In this document: positions 34,245-46,347 of the stretch, in pieces | How positions within the stretch are numbered: position 1 is the stretch's first letter | How the letters are laid out: each line of letters begins with the position of its first letter | Source: Phorcus lineatus | Lineage: Eukaryota > Mollusca > Gastropoda > Trochida > Trochidae | DNA: 64,000 nt | Assembly: GCA_921293015.1 (NCBI GenBank) | Contig: OV121081.1 | Coordinates: forward strand, 72,557,022 to 72,621,021 | Direction of reading: 5' to 3' | The notes under the pieces: model-generated | Told to the model about the DNA's origin: nothing | Databases searched by the model: none | What the model saw: only the letters and a program-made list of their open reading frames with translations | Translations under genes and position numbers: made by a program

Positions 34245-34500
34245 CTTCAAAGATGAAATGAAAGTTATCACAGCTTAACAGCTTTGAGTGTTTCAATCCA
34301 AGTTGAGAAAAGCTCATTAGTGAACTAAAGACCATATCTTGCTTTGTAGAATCCATCGATTTACAAAACCCCAATATTTCCATAAATAATGGCACCTGGT
34401 GCTTATCAATGCAAGCAATTAAATTCAAACGGTCACTTGTCAGATTCCTCTTTGAATATCCCAAATGAGCTAAGGATGACAAACATTTAATCTAGTTATC
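34245..34500 (-). pseudogene. 'LNLI-HQVP' family fragment, best-preserved copy
   Basis: The minus frame is open from about 34500 to a stop at 34216. It reads KCLSSLAHLGYSKRNLTSD, RLNLIACIDKHQVPLFMEIL, GFCKSMDSTKQDMVFSSLM, SFSQLGLKHSKLLSCDNFHF and IFEDKLFWLIQG. The peptide looks like real globular protein: regular spacing of hydrophobic residues, cysteine and histidine pairs, and low bias. Homologous but broken copies lie at 6302, 13645, 16540 and 29845. The first in-frame codon is TTG, so no start is claimed; it is an internal exon. Its last codons run into the centre of the local palindrome, so the 3' boundary may be artificial. It is inverted relative to its unit A counterpart. I do not recognise the family. 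Confidence 0.5.
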
Positions 34501-34619
34501 ATTTCAAGAATCAATAAAGTGGCAAATAGATCGACACATGCTATGTTAAAGGCACTGTAGCAAGGGGTCTTAACATAGGAAAACAAAAATAAGTTACTGC
34601 AAGACATTTTTAAAAATTG

Positions 34620-34790
34620 AATACAAGGTTATCTTACATGAATGTACAAACTTTGGTTAAGCTTCACAATCCCATTTCCCTATCTCAAATGATTAAAAGG
34701 GGTTCACACTAAAATTGCAAAATACTGTTTTCTTTTGATATGTGACACTTTTGTATTCGAGGGTAATCTGTCAGGATAATGAGATGATTT
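34620..34790 (-). repeat. Arm 2 of a local inverted duplication
   Basis: Reverse complement of arm 1 with moderate divergence (CCAAAGTTTGTACATTCATG, GTGTGAACCCCTTTTAATCA, GAGATAGGGAAATGGG when read on the minus strand). In sequence it is closer to unit A than arm 1 is. Confidence 0.75.
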
Positions 34791-34814
34791 AATATTAAGT
34801 TATTGCAAGACATT

Positions 34815-35118
34815 ATCTTATCATTCAAATCACCTAAGTTATTTCCGTAGTTTCAAAAAGCTAAACTTTATTCGAATATGCACATTGCATTTGGAATCTT
34901 TTTAATAAAACACATACGCCTCATCATTGCATATGCCTGTGTGACAACAAAAATGTTGTTCATGCATTCGGTGTTTTCATTGGCTGAAATATTGCAAGGT
35001 AGTTTAAGTTACAATATTGCGCCGGTAGGGGAAACTGCCGGAAGCCCGAGAAACTTTGGTATTAAGACAGAGGTTGGAAAGGAATTTATGACGGAGCTAC
35101 CTCTGTTGGGAGAGAATG
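34815..35118 (-). mobile_element. Palindromic MITE, truncated copy
   Basis: Read on the minus strand it begins ATTCTCTCCCAACAGAGGTA, followed by the interior of the 39.5-kb copy (GGCGCAATATTG, CCTTGCAATATTTCAGCCAA, AGGCGTATGTGTT). It loses homology past GATTTGAATGATAA, so the second inverted repeat is absent. The 115-codon frame at 34878-35225 is a by-product of the repeat. Confidence 0.8.
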
Positions 35119-36729
35119 CTAGTTGTGCAAATATGTTCACGATGATGACTTACCATTGCTTTTCTCATATATTTGAACATAACTTTAACAATTCAAAAGA
35201 ATATGCCACATCTATATCAATTTAGTGAGATTAAGAGGTTTAAGATGTAATTGTTCACATCTTCAAGACATCATCTACTTATGTAATTACAAAACCAATC
35301 CGATTCCATCTTAACAAAATAATCATCCGTTGTATCATTTATTTCAAACTAAACATTATTTAAAAGGGATTTTGAAGAACATGTACACAGGGAAGTAGCC
35401 ATTAAGAATACTTTTGTAAAACAAACATTACACTCTTATATCAAGAATACAAAGGGATAATAAAGGAAAAACAATACACTTTGAAGAATCGCATCAGAAG
35501 GGATTTTAGAGAATACATGATCTTTTCTGACATATTGTGAATAGCTAATAGAAAATTAATCTAGATGAAATCATCTTTACAAACAGAAATTAAAACAAAT
35601 TACAAACCGAATAAGAAATAAACACTTAAATTGACACTTTAATTTACTTTGAGTCTTTATTATAAAAGTTTGTTGGGAATGTTCAAACATTAAGAAATTA
35701 AGTTGAATGCAATGTGTTGATGCCATGTCATTGAATGAAACATGTCTGAAAGAAAAAGTCAAAAATTGCTGACGTCATCACCTCATTGATAAAACCATTT
35801 CACCCTTTAAATCAATTTTGTGTATTACTTATTAACACAGTGTGTTGTAACAAGGTGGGAAGACAAAACTGACATTCAGTCATTGGATGTTTGCGATCGC
35901 CCAATATCTTCATGGATCGAGTTGCTGTAAGCTGACGACACAGTTGAATCTACAGTTGCCGTTAATATGGACGGTTTTCAAAACGAATGGTGAACCGTGG
36001 CATTATGTTAGATAAATCCTATGATGCTGAAGAATTGTTAGAGGTTATAATTATAACTTGGCAAAGATATGCTTGACAAATAGAATAAAATGAGATGGGA
36101 TTTGATCGAAAGATTAATGTTTAAGAAACAGGGCACACACTCTTCAAATACGTTTACGTGAGTCCTGAACAACAGGAAATGTTCAACACTTTCCTAGTTT
36201 CATGGACTAACAAGTCAAAACTGTAAATATCAAATAAAACTTTAGCATAACCAGTTTAATTGCAGTTGGAAATCTACGGAAACTTCAACCATCCCCGGTC
36301 AACCTCATTCAGCCATTGACAAAGAAAGTGTCAATATCTCTCTAATGGAAACTGCCATTTTGGAAGATCGAGGTATATTTGTTACTAATTAGCATAATAT
36401 GATGTCAACATAAGTGTGGGGTCAGTGAAAAAGATAATTAAAAACGATCTGAACATGCATGAACGCTCCTAACAATTTGCAACTGTTTCCATAAAATCTT
36501 TTAGTATTACCTATGAGAAAGGAGTGGATATGAAATATAAAAAATAACATGAGAAAGTATAAGAAGGTTCTTCTGACAATGTAAACAGTAACACACTTTA
36601 CATCCATTCCTTTTTCACTGTAATTATTTTTGTAAAAAAAACCTTCCAGTTTATTGTCTCATTTTGCTGAAATCTAATTAGGAAAACATTTTTGATGAGA
36701 TAACTTTTTCTTTTTTTTCTTTCTGACAG

Positions 36730-36758
36730 CTGTGTTAGCGACTACGCGTCATTCATAA
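36730..36758 (+). other. Terminal-exon candidate, unit B
   Basis: After the acceptor-like tract TTCTTTCTGACAG the sequence encodes VLATTRHS and TAA. Counterpart of 18659-18687. Confidence 0.35.
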
Positions 36759-37020
36759 TTCAAATACAATTGAATTAAAAATACTATTTCCAGTTTAACC
36801 TTTTTCAGCATTTTGTAAAAGCTCAACAATTGCAACAGTTAAGAATGGTACATTTTACATTGTACAAAAACTAGAATGCATTTCTAACTATGTATGTTTA
36901 CATTCAAGGACTTATAGTACCATAAGAATAAACTTACCTGCATTTATTGTATATGTCTTATCTGCTTCATTGCTATTTTGTCGTGCAGAGTAGTCCTTTA
37001 TTTATATAAAAAAAAGTCCA

Positions 37021-37145
37021 GAGTACCTGAATTACATTTAAGTCATTTCGTTCAGGGAATTGCAAGCCTCTTGGAGATAAAATTATTTTTTCTTTGATAT
37101 ATTTCTAAACTTTGTCAACATAAAAAGTAACGGGAAGATATCCTG
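37021..37145 (+). pseudogene. Exon-like segment 'EYLNYI', unit B, with stops
   Basis: Paralogue of 19243-19410. It has three or more in-frame stops. An acceptor-like AAAAAAGTCCAG precedes it. Confidence 0.35.
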
Positions 37146-37158
37146 AAATATTTTTTTT

Positions 37159-37450
37159 GGATTGTGCTGGATAGTACAGTGATTAGCGCGTTCAGGTTCG
37201 GATCATGAGGTTCACGGTTCAAATCCCATAAGGGGCTCGGCAACTTTGTCGGCAGTATAGAACTGTTTTAAACACAGTGATGTTTGAATGAATTTCGTCG
37301 CAGTACCACGCTGGTTCGCTAGTTGCAGTCGATGCTCGCAGGTTTCATCACAATTCATAGCCATAACAGTGTTGCGGGCTAACAACCTGCAATAAACTAG
37401 CAGCTGTGAAATAAGTGAAATACTCTTGAAAGCCTTAAACCTCAAATTCC
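37159..37450 (+). repeat. tRNA-derived SINE with pol III A and B boxes
   Basis: A-box-like ATAGTACAGTGATTAG lies at 37171-37186 and the B box GGTTCAAATCC at 37216-37226. The body (GGGGCTCGGCAACTTTGTCG, CTGGTTCGCTAGTTGCAGTC, TGTTGCGGGCTAACAACC, GTGAAATACTCTTGAAAG) matches 2065-2317. The head allows pol III transcription in principle. The 77-codon minus frame at 37212-37445 is a shadow of it. Absent from the equivalent place in unit A. Confidence 0.85.
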
Positions 37451-38409
37451 TTCATTTACCATCAAATTTGTTGTACAAACGTAGCCATGATGGGGCTAAT
37501 ACAGTGAAATGATAAACATTATTAACGACAAAGAAGAATCAAGTAATTTTCGCGTGTCTTGAATCAAACACTTATAAGACCACCATCATACGCATCAACA
37601 TGTGGAAATAAATATTCATCTAACGTTAATTAAGGATTCAGAAAACAGGGATAATTTTATTCTACCAAAAGTTTGTTGACATACTGCCATAGTTCATTTG
37701 ATGTTAAAGCATTTTGATAAAGATGACTAATATGTTTAAATTCTTTGAAATATTTCATAAACCTTGATAATGCATAAAATGTGTTTTCCAGATGATTTTC
37801 TATGCTGAATTGGTCAAAGTACTTCTTCATTAAAAAAACTCGAAAACTTGTGAGAAAAGTTTCCATGTTCAGTAGTATGCATGTAAATTACATCAAATGT
37901 CTGTACATGTAAGCATACAGAACTTTTAACGCTTTGAATCGGATGATGTTTTTTTCATCGAATACACATCCAATTTTGCATTGGCGTTACCTTGTTAATT
38001 TCTCATCAACACTGATTTGCTTTGAAAAAAATAAGAAGCCTTGTTGCTTTTCGGAAATTTCTTATAACCCTAAAATAATTTCAAACTTTTAACATGAAGA
38101 TAAACATAAAAAAGACAAGGACTCATTATCACAAACATTTTCAAATAAGGCTTTGCTGTATTGGTCTTGATTATTATTTTCATTATCTTGTGTATCAGAT
38201 GGTCATTTCGTTGAATTATGGATATCTTTTGAGACAAATTTCTTGACTCAGGGATAAATCTTAAGCATACTTTTCCTCACATAGTTTCAGGCAAGCAATA
38301 ACTGTATCGTGTTACCAAGTCTTTAACCGGGTTAAAAGAGTATCGATTTTCCTAAACATGACTGGTTTACTGCATATTTCCATAATGTATAACTTCCGCA
38401 ATACCTTAA

Positions 38410-38698
38410 CGTGGTGTTGTGGTTTGTGTGCTTCAGAGACGGCGATAGCTGTGCAAGTCGGAGCTTATATGCATCTGTAGGGTCACCCAAGCTGGACTGG
38501 TCGACGGCTAGAAGCCACATAAAATTTGTGTCGTTCTAAATCCTGAAGTCTATCTCTCACTGCCTTTCTTATTCCGTTCTCTAATCGTGACAATCACTTC
38601 TCCCTGATCTGTCTGCTCTCGTTTGGATGCTTGTCATCCACGTATTCAGTAACTGAAATATTGTTTAAAACATGTTAAACCCCAACTCACCCACTCAA
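38410..38698 (+). repeat. SINE with GAAATATTGTT-type tail, inserted in unit B
   Basis: Shares the TCTATCTCTCACTGCC, TCTCGTTTGGATGCTTGTC and ACTGAAATATTGTTTAAAAC blocks with 690-935 and ends ACTCACCCACTC. Unit A (near 20190) runs through without it. Confidence 0.75.
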
Positions 38699-39561
38699 TG
38701 TATCTGGATTGTGTATACTTTGTTATTGCTTATATTCGATATGAAACTAAAAATGTTCATTATTACTTGAAATCAATTTAAAGACATGATAAACTTGAAA
38801 TATAATGATCTACAACACCGAATGATTGTAGAAATTTAGTTACTTTAAGATATTTGTATAATTAAAACTACTGCAAGAAATCTCTTGATCTCTTGGTTTT
38901 TATACAAATATTTAACATTTTCTACATGTACAATTTTCTGCTGAAAGTGTAAGGTACCTTAGGCTGAAGTGATCAAATAAAGAAATTATGTGATCATATT
39001 GAGTTGCATAAATAATAAGAGTTGTAATACATATGACATCATGCAGAAATTAAGGATTGTAAAATTGGTTACGCTGAAATAATTTCAATTGAATGTACAG
39101 AAATGCTAAGTCCTAAGTCCCATGAAACAGACTGCTTATGGTTGTGCTAGAAATAGCTTTCGTCCGTCCGACCATGGTCCTGGCTATTTGTCAATATTTC
39201 TAATTTTCTGTACTAGAACTCATGAGGCCTAGGCCATCGAAACTTTGTATATTTATATTTAACATATGTACTGTGTCTTAAGAATGTTTCACTTCTAAAG
39301 ATTCAACTTTGTGAACGTTTGCCTGAATGGATACCTGTAGAAAAGATAAGTTCTAGGTCAAAGAATTTGATATGTGTAATAATCGTCCCGTATGAGCTTG
39401 GGTTTAGGTATAAACTTTTTTGTTTGTTGCAGTTTGCATAGTTAAATATTATTTCATGAGTCGAACTAAAACTGTGATTCCTAGCTCAATCAACCATGCA
39501 GATATCTACCGTGTGAAGATATACCTTTTAGATCCATTAATTTTCGATGCCAGAAACATCT

Positions 39562-40006
39562 ATTCTCTCCCAACAGAGGTAGATCGTCATAAATTGCTAT
39601 ACAAGCTCTGTCAAAGGTTTCTCGGGGTTCCGGCTGTTTCCCCTTCCGGCGCAATATTGCAGCTTGAACTACCTTGCAATATTTCAGCCAATGAAAACAC
39701 CGATTTCATGAATAACATATTTGTTGTCACACTGTCCTATGCAATAATGAAGTCGCAAAATGAGGCGTATGTGTTCTGTAAAGAAGACTCAAAGTGCAAT
39801 AACATATTCAAATAAAGTTTAGCTTTTGGAAATCTTTTAGAGTAAATAAAACGATTTGAATGATAATTTTTGAAACAGCGTCGCTGATTGCACAACTAAC
39901 TTTGATTGCATCCAATCAGCGTTCTACATTTCTAGATAAAAAAAACGTTCGTATTAAGACAGAGGTTGTATAGGAATGACGGAGCTACCTCTGTGGGGAG
40001 AGAATG
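39562..40006 (+). mobile_element. Palindromic MITE, full-length reference copy with 9-bp target duplication
   Basis: Left end ATTCTCTCCCAACAGAGGTA pairs with the right end GCTACCTCTGTGGGGAGAGAAT. The 9 bases GAAACATCT flank it (39553-39561 and 40007-40015). Unit A has a single uninterrupted AAAACATCC at about 21406. Target duplications of 9-10 bp and long inverted repeats are typical of Mutator-like non-autonomous elements. The 131-codon frame at 39420-39815 mostly lies within it and is not a gene. Confidence 0.88.
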
Positions 40007-43000
40007 GAAACATCTAGCCTTGCAAAATTAGTTTGTTGTGAAAAAATCATAATGTTTAACTCTGCCTTATAGGACATTAAACTTCATTATCTTTATAAGA
40101 TCTTTTCATAGAAACACAATTAACTGTTCTTTTCACAGGAGAAAACTTGAAAAACGGGACACTGAGCAGATTGAACTAAGGGAAAGTTGAAAACCATGTA
40201 ATAAAAGATTAAAAATTTAAAACCAATGATTTGTTTTTATAGTGCTCTCTCCCAATTGATTCTTCCAGCGCCAATAAATTTTTTTAATGTCCATCATACA
40301 ATAATTTGGCACCGCACATAAATCATTTATCCCATTATATAAGATGTAATTGTAAACCTAGCGAGTACGATAAGATTATGCAGAAACGTTTCTTTTTTTC
40401 TTAGCTATAATGTTTAGTTGAAAAAAAAAAGTAGAAATGCATTTGTGTTAAACTCAAATAAATTTTTGCAAGGTATGGTGTATTTATTTTGAAACTTATT
40501 AGGTTGAATTCTCCTTACATCTACTTGTGGACATGTATGCATCTTTTATCGATGCCACTAACGCAGTAATATGTGTAATAAATAACAGTCTTAAAAATAC
40601 GTTATTACTTTGATGACTGTTTGATATTTAAGGACATTTTAGAACAATTTAAAGATCCACTTAAAAACGTCTTCAATATCAAATGATGATTATTTCTTTT
40701 GTTATTTGAAAGAAAAACATTAACATTTCATATCTGAAATCAGATGTAACACATAAAACAATCACTTTGATGTATGTCTAAATCAACCTTTAGTTCTTAA
40801 CTTTCAGTACTTTGGTAAATCCATTGATTTGAATCATAAACCATTATTTTTGCTTTGACAACAAAGCATTTTTTTGACAAAGCCTTTGATATAGAGCAAG
40901 CGTTAGTAATTGAAGAGTTGGTTGAATATTCTATACAAACATGTTTTGATGTGAAACAAAATGCCAATTCCCTTTCTTATGAGATTGTTATGTTGAATAA
41001 TTCCATATCAACGCACTAAAGTGGCATGAATACTATAAATTGGTTATTCTGTTGGCAGGAAAATGTCAATTGATCATATATATGGTCTCAGACACTATTT
41101 TTTGGACGGATGTGTATATCTTTACAAAAATAAGTCTCCCTTTTGAATGCATTTGGTAGAAAGATTTGAATTAACCTCAAGACTAAAGCATTGAAATTTG
41201 TTGTCTACAATAATGTTCTTAAAGTAATAAAGTTGCCCTCGCACTTGAAAATTGCATTCGTGCACTAACCAAATACAAGACCAACTAAAATATTATATGG
41301 TGTGAAATTGTTCAAGAATCACAGGTCAAAGTGTCAATTTCCAAATAAAATTCTAAAAGCTCATTTGAATAACCGTTTTCAAGATATTTTTATGAGTTAA
41401 TAAAGAGTTTTATGAGTTGATAAAACACATTCGCTCTTGATACAATCATCATTCAGTATATTACCTATGTATCATATTCAGTAATATAAAAATCTAAGTG
41501 TAACATTGAAGGAGATGACCATTGTTGGAAGTAAAAATGTGTGGAATTTCTGTTAACCATTTGGACAATTAGATGTCTCATATTCGCCCTTTCAAATTAT
41601 TTCAAACGCCAAGTTATGAAAAAAAGAAACAACAGCTTCTTGTGTCACTGGTTATTAATCATTTTAACTATTTACAGTAAACCAACAACCTTATTATTTA
41701 GCACTGATATTATGTTTACTGAAAAAGACTTGAAAACCTGTAAATGGCCTTTCGATTGCTTCATTACATTAGAAAATAACATGCAATGCAAAGACAGATT
41801 AGTTCCTCACAACAGTAAATAAAACGTTTCTTTTAATATGCATTTACGCATAAAGGTAACTTTTTGTTTAATTGTTACTTCAATTAAGGCTAAAAATTTC
41901 CTAAGATTAGAGTTTGATGAATCTGATGTTCGCATGTTTATTAAATTGAATAAGTGTAACGAGTAAAATATTGAAAGAAATATTCTTTTATGTTTTTTGG
42001 TCTTCAAGACAAAAGCAAAGCAATTTCTTCTGGAATTGACTTCTAATACTTTCACTCTAGCTTCTCATGTTATCCATAGTATGAATATCCTTTATTTTGA
42101 TGTGAGAGTTTTCTCATGTAATAAACGTTGCAAAATAATGTATCATAGGGAATTTTCTTGTACTTCTCTCTTAAAACAGATTAGTTTGACATGTAAGATG
42201 AAAGATCGACGTTGTAATCGGATAATGCTTTAAAGAACATCACTAAATTTTCCTTACACTACAAAAAGGACATTTTATTCAAAGCATCAGTCCCTAAAGA
42301 GAAAGCTCTCCTCATCATTTTGTAAAACACATTTTCAAATCATCAAACGTTAAGAAGTAAAAGCTCTGGATGGCCAACGGGTCTACGATATGCATACTTT
42401 GTTGGGAATTTTCATGGCTACAGTGTTCAGCGTAAGGTCTGTGGTCATCGTATTCCCGTGGCTTGAAAATATCACTTTTTCAGTCACTGTTACTGTCACG
42501 GGTAAACTAACCACTTTTGTTTCGAATTTAATTCTAATTTTCAACAGCTTCCAGTACTTCTCTTTTCATTATGGCGTCTAGTCGTTGTCCCGTATGACAT
42601 TTCTACCCGAAATTACAATAATTGCCGAGTCAGCAAACATAAAAGGCTTACACTCGTGTCAACGTCAGAGAAGGTAATTACATCCTGTGCGCATTTATTT
42701 CAGTGAAACCGAACTGTCAGCACATGTGAGAAACTCCTGTTTCCATTTACAGAACTCAGTCGGAGGTGTGAATATAACTTGCTTCATTAACAAGTGAAAA
42801 AATAACTTTAAACTATACAAAGCTCGGCAAAGAAGGTCACTTAGCGAACTATTGGCTCTAAAACATGTTTGTTGTACATGAACCGTATACAGCACTCTCC
42901 ACGGCACATGTGTACAATACATAAAACACAGATGAATGAGTACACTCACTTACATTAAAACCATCAGTTGGTACTACATCGAGTTGGCAGTAGTACATTT

Positions 43001-43281
43001 AAAATATTCTAAGCAATGATTGAAAGGAATTAATTGTTTCTTATATAAATCAATTAGGTAAACAATCCGTCTTGAACAATTCTTGAAGAATTACTGAACA
43101 ATGATAGCTTAGCTACCTATTTTGTTTGTCGGTAACATGCAGAAATTGTCTATGCATTTTGAAGAAATGTATCAACTCGATTTAAATTGCCAGTTTGACC
43201 TTTTTAGTGTAAACTTTATTTTTGTAACATTTTTGATCTTTTTATAGCCTTAATTTTGAGATGCGCAAGTGTATGTTAAGG

Positions 43282-43369
43282 TTAGACACCCCGTCAAGGG
43301 AGTTATGGATTATAACCTCGAGACGAAGTCGAGAGGTTTAATCCATAACTCCCGTGATGGGGTGTCTAA
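43282..43369. repeat. Large hairpin 1 (88 bp, almost perfect palindrome)
   Basis: TTAGACACCCCGTCAAGGGA...TCGAGAC, loop GAA, GTCGAGA...TCCCGTGATGGGGTGTCTAA. The two arms are complementary over about 42 bases with few mismatches. Confidence 0.9.
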
Positions 43370-43571
43370 ACGTCTTACACCACGTGGGTTTGTTTATTGA
43401 TAGGTATGATAACATTTTCTAACAATTAGGATCAATTTAAATAGTTTTAAATTAAAACGTTCCACATAACCTCCCTAGGGTATTTAGACATAACCTTTCG
43501 TATGGCATCTGATAAAACTATTAGCACATCGTTTTCATATTTTGCTTTAAATACAACATTATCACGGAGGG

Positions 43572-43621
43572 AATTTTCAAATATTGGCTCGAGGCTAAGC
43601 CGAGAGACAATATTTGAAAAT
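43572..43621. repeat. Hairpin 2 (50 bp)
   Basis: ATTTTCAAATATTG, then CTCGAGGCTAAGCCGAG, then ACAATATTTGAAAAT. The centre resembles the loop region of hairpin 1. Confidence 0.85.
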
Positions 43622-43646
43622 TATCGATGTATAATTTTCGAGGGAA

Positions 43647-43685
43647 GATACCAAGTCCAAGGCGAAGCCGAGGACGTAAGGTATC
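43647..43685. repeat. Hairpin 3 (39 bp)
   Basis: GATACC..GTCC, centre AAGGCGAAGCCGA, GGACGTAAGGTATC. Third member of the set with a GGCGAAGCC-type centre. Confidence 0.75.
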
Positions 43686-43839
43686 TGACAGAGATTACAC
43701 CACGTGGAAAACACGAAATAAATATTTTCCCATCGTAAAATAACGTTTTCACATCTTTTACTATTACTGTATATATAGTATTTAAAAACCCAACATGAAG
43801 GAAGATGACAAGACAAAATGCACCCCTATCACCATCGCA

Positions 43840-43911
43840 GTCTCCGTGGTTGAATGGTTAAGATCGCTGCTCGCTGTTCCGAAGATTCGCGTTCGAACCG
43901 CGCTTCAACTC
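43840..43911 (+). repeat. tRNA-like sequence with A and B boxes (SINE head or tRNA relic)
   Basis: GTCTCCGTGGTTGAATGG opens like an Asn-type tRNA (A box TGGTTGAATGG, 43847-43857). CGCGTTCGAACCGCG is a T-arm with a B box (43891-43899). A CTGTT in the middle resembles an anticodon loop. The 3' acceptor strand does not pair with the 5' end, so it is not a functional tRNA gene. A TCTTCTTTTCT run follows. Confidence 0.5.
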
Positions 43912-44058
43912 TTCTTTTCTACTCTTATTTGTAAAACTTCGAAATTTTGACTGTCACGTCAGTCGAGCAGGTACAAGGTGATTTCAGTCAGAACATTTGA
44001 CATAACATTCATTAAAGGTGTTAATATCCCCTAATTGGAGACGTCAAATGGCATACTC

Positions 44059-44083
44059 GGGAGTTATGTCATGGATAACTCCC
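44059..44083. repeat. Hairpin 4 (25 bp)
   Basis: GGGAGTTATGTCATGGATAACTCCC written as arms GGGAGTTAT and ATAACTCCC around GTCATGG. The arm sequence repeats that inside hairpin 1 (GGGAGTTATGG). Confidence 0.8.
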
Positions 44084-46347
44084 TTGGCACTTAAAAATAC
44101 CCGGGGTTAAGGTTGGTTATTGGGAAAAATGACTCCTCAGAACAATAGAAATAACCATCCCTAGTGGTGTAAGAGACGACAATGTCATCTGCTCCGAGTC
44201 AAAAGGGCCATAACTCTGGAAATGTCATCGAAACCACCTTGAAAGTCGATATGACCATACCAAAGTCTTTTTCAATGTTTACTAAGGTCAAAGGCCATAA
44301 CATTTTAAAAATTTCCTGTAACCACCCTGAATTTATATATGCGTAATAACGTACCTAACCCCACGCATGTTCGAAGTTACTATAAGGATTGAGCAAAACC
44401 ATGTGGGAGGAGGTTATATCACAAGACAAATACCTGTTTTCTGGTCGGACTGACGATCCCCCTATACCTTTATAGAAATTGTTGAAATGTTTTATTCAAG
44501 CTCATTAACATTTCATGCAATAAATTTTCTAAGTGCAGGAAAGAGACAATTTAAACAACAAATCGAAATAAAGGTTAAACCAAATTAAAAGTCTGTAAGT
44601 AAAAGGTTAATAAAGAATAAGCAATCTGTTATGGTCATGGATTCAACAACCAGGAAATCTAGTCTCTCACACCCTTCTAAATCATTAGACGTTATGCTGG
44701 ATGATCTCAGTAAATTGGTTTAGATGACGACCTTTTGTAACGTTCCCATAGTTTCTAAAGTGAGGTATGTAAATGACATGAGTTTTCATCCACACAGCTG
44801 TGTGTTTATGTCATACAGTTGTGTATTTTAGTATATATGACTTTATGTGTTTACGTAAATCACCATCCGTATCCATCCTCTGTCCATCTGACGTCAACGT
44901 TGGCTGGATACAAGTCATTGTTACATCAAAGTATGTCATAAGTAGCACTGATATTCGAATGTCATCACGTGACATTTGACACGTGTGAATCTTTTTTATA
45001 CTGTTATATTAACCCCAAAAAGACTGCATAATTAAAATTAACAAAAAGGGTTATTTTCATGTTAAGGAAGCTAGTGAATTTATATTTTAATAAATTTGTG
45101 TAAGGGTCAACATCTTGATGTATTTAACCTATTTTCATTTAAAAATTAAGTATTTGAATTCTAAAATGCAACATTTTGAGATTTGATTGTCATTTCTAAT
45201 GTTTTTATCACTTTGTATTTATATAGAGGAAAATAAGTATGAAGTTCATGTATATTAGTTCTTTGGCAGTTCTAAAGTTGTCTTTTTTATTTCAAAGTCG
45301 TAATATAATCGGTTTTTTTATCATGAAAATAATGTGTAAAATATGAATGTAACTTGCAGATATGTAAATATTCATTGGCAATGTTCTTATATGTTGATTA
45401 GATTATACCTAAAGGGTAAAATGCTTGACGATGCATTACTGCTGCATTTCTTACATCGGGGAATAATTTCATCGGTTAACAAAAATGATAAATGCTATTA
45501 TCATATTCAATTCTCCGTTGAAATGCTCAATAAAACAATAACTCCATAAGGATAAACTTGCACAATTTAGTGTATTTTAGTGATGGAATGGCAATAGGAA
45601 CTTTATATCAAAAATATACTATTTAAAAAACACATTTATAAAGTGCAATTTAACTGTGCTCTCCTTTTATGGAGAGTGCATTTGCATAAACTCCATTAAC
45701 AAAGGATTTTCAATCTATTTTGAGGTTACGGTAAAAATATTAACATGAAATACGCATCTACTTTGTGCTTCAAGTTTGAAAGTATCAAACGAGACAACAT
45801 CAAATTCATTTATTCTCAATCTGTCAGGAAACCTTTATTGTCTTGTGATGTGACAGTATATAAGTCCAGCTTTGTCAAGTTTTTACTTTGGAATCTCCAT
45901 TTAGTCTCCTTTAAGGGAATAGCATTGCACCGTACTGTCTTCCTGACATGCGCAGATGTATTAAATCTAAACAATGAACGTAAAGACGTTGACTTGTTTA
46001 TAAGTATATTTCTTCACAGAATTATTCATCTTTAAATCATTTTGTGATAGCTTGATCCATATTCTTGACATATTGTATAACATATGACCACATTATACAA
46101 TAGCAACGCTGACACAAACAATGGATTACACTTGAAGCATTCACCATATATAAATATGGTTCATCTGACAACAATCACGTAACCTTTGGGTAACTCCCAT
46201 CTCTAAAACATCTATCACTTTAGTGAGATGCCTTATGTCTCGTTAATGTATTTAACAGTCAAACATCTGTCTACCAAGGTCCTGTTATATACTGCAAGAC
46301 GTCCTGACTGCATGAGTTCATCTACAATGCTGTCTTTGCCACGTTGA

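Noticed and set aside
34878-35225. 115-codon plus frame
   Set aside because: Largely within a truncated MITE copy. Other copies do not keep the frame.
39420-39815. 131-codon open frame, one of the longest in the window
   Set aside because: Most of it lies inside a MITE whose four copies show that the sequence is repeat DNA with indels. The frame is not conserved among copies.
43840-43911. Possible tRNA-Asn gene
   Set aside because: The A and B boxes are good but the acceptor stem does not pair, so a functional tRNA is not supported.
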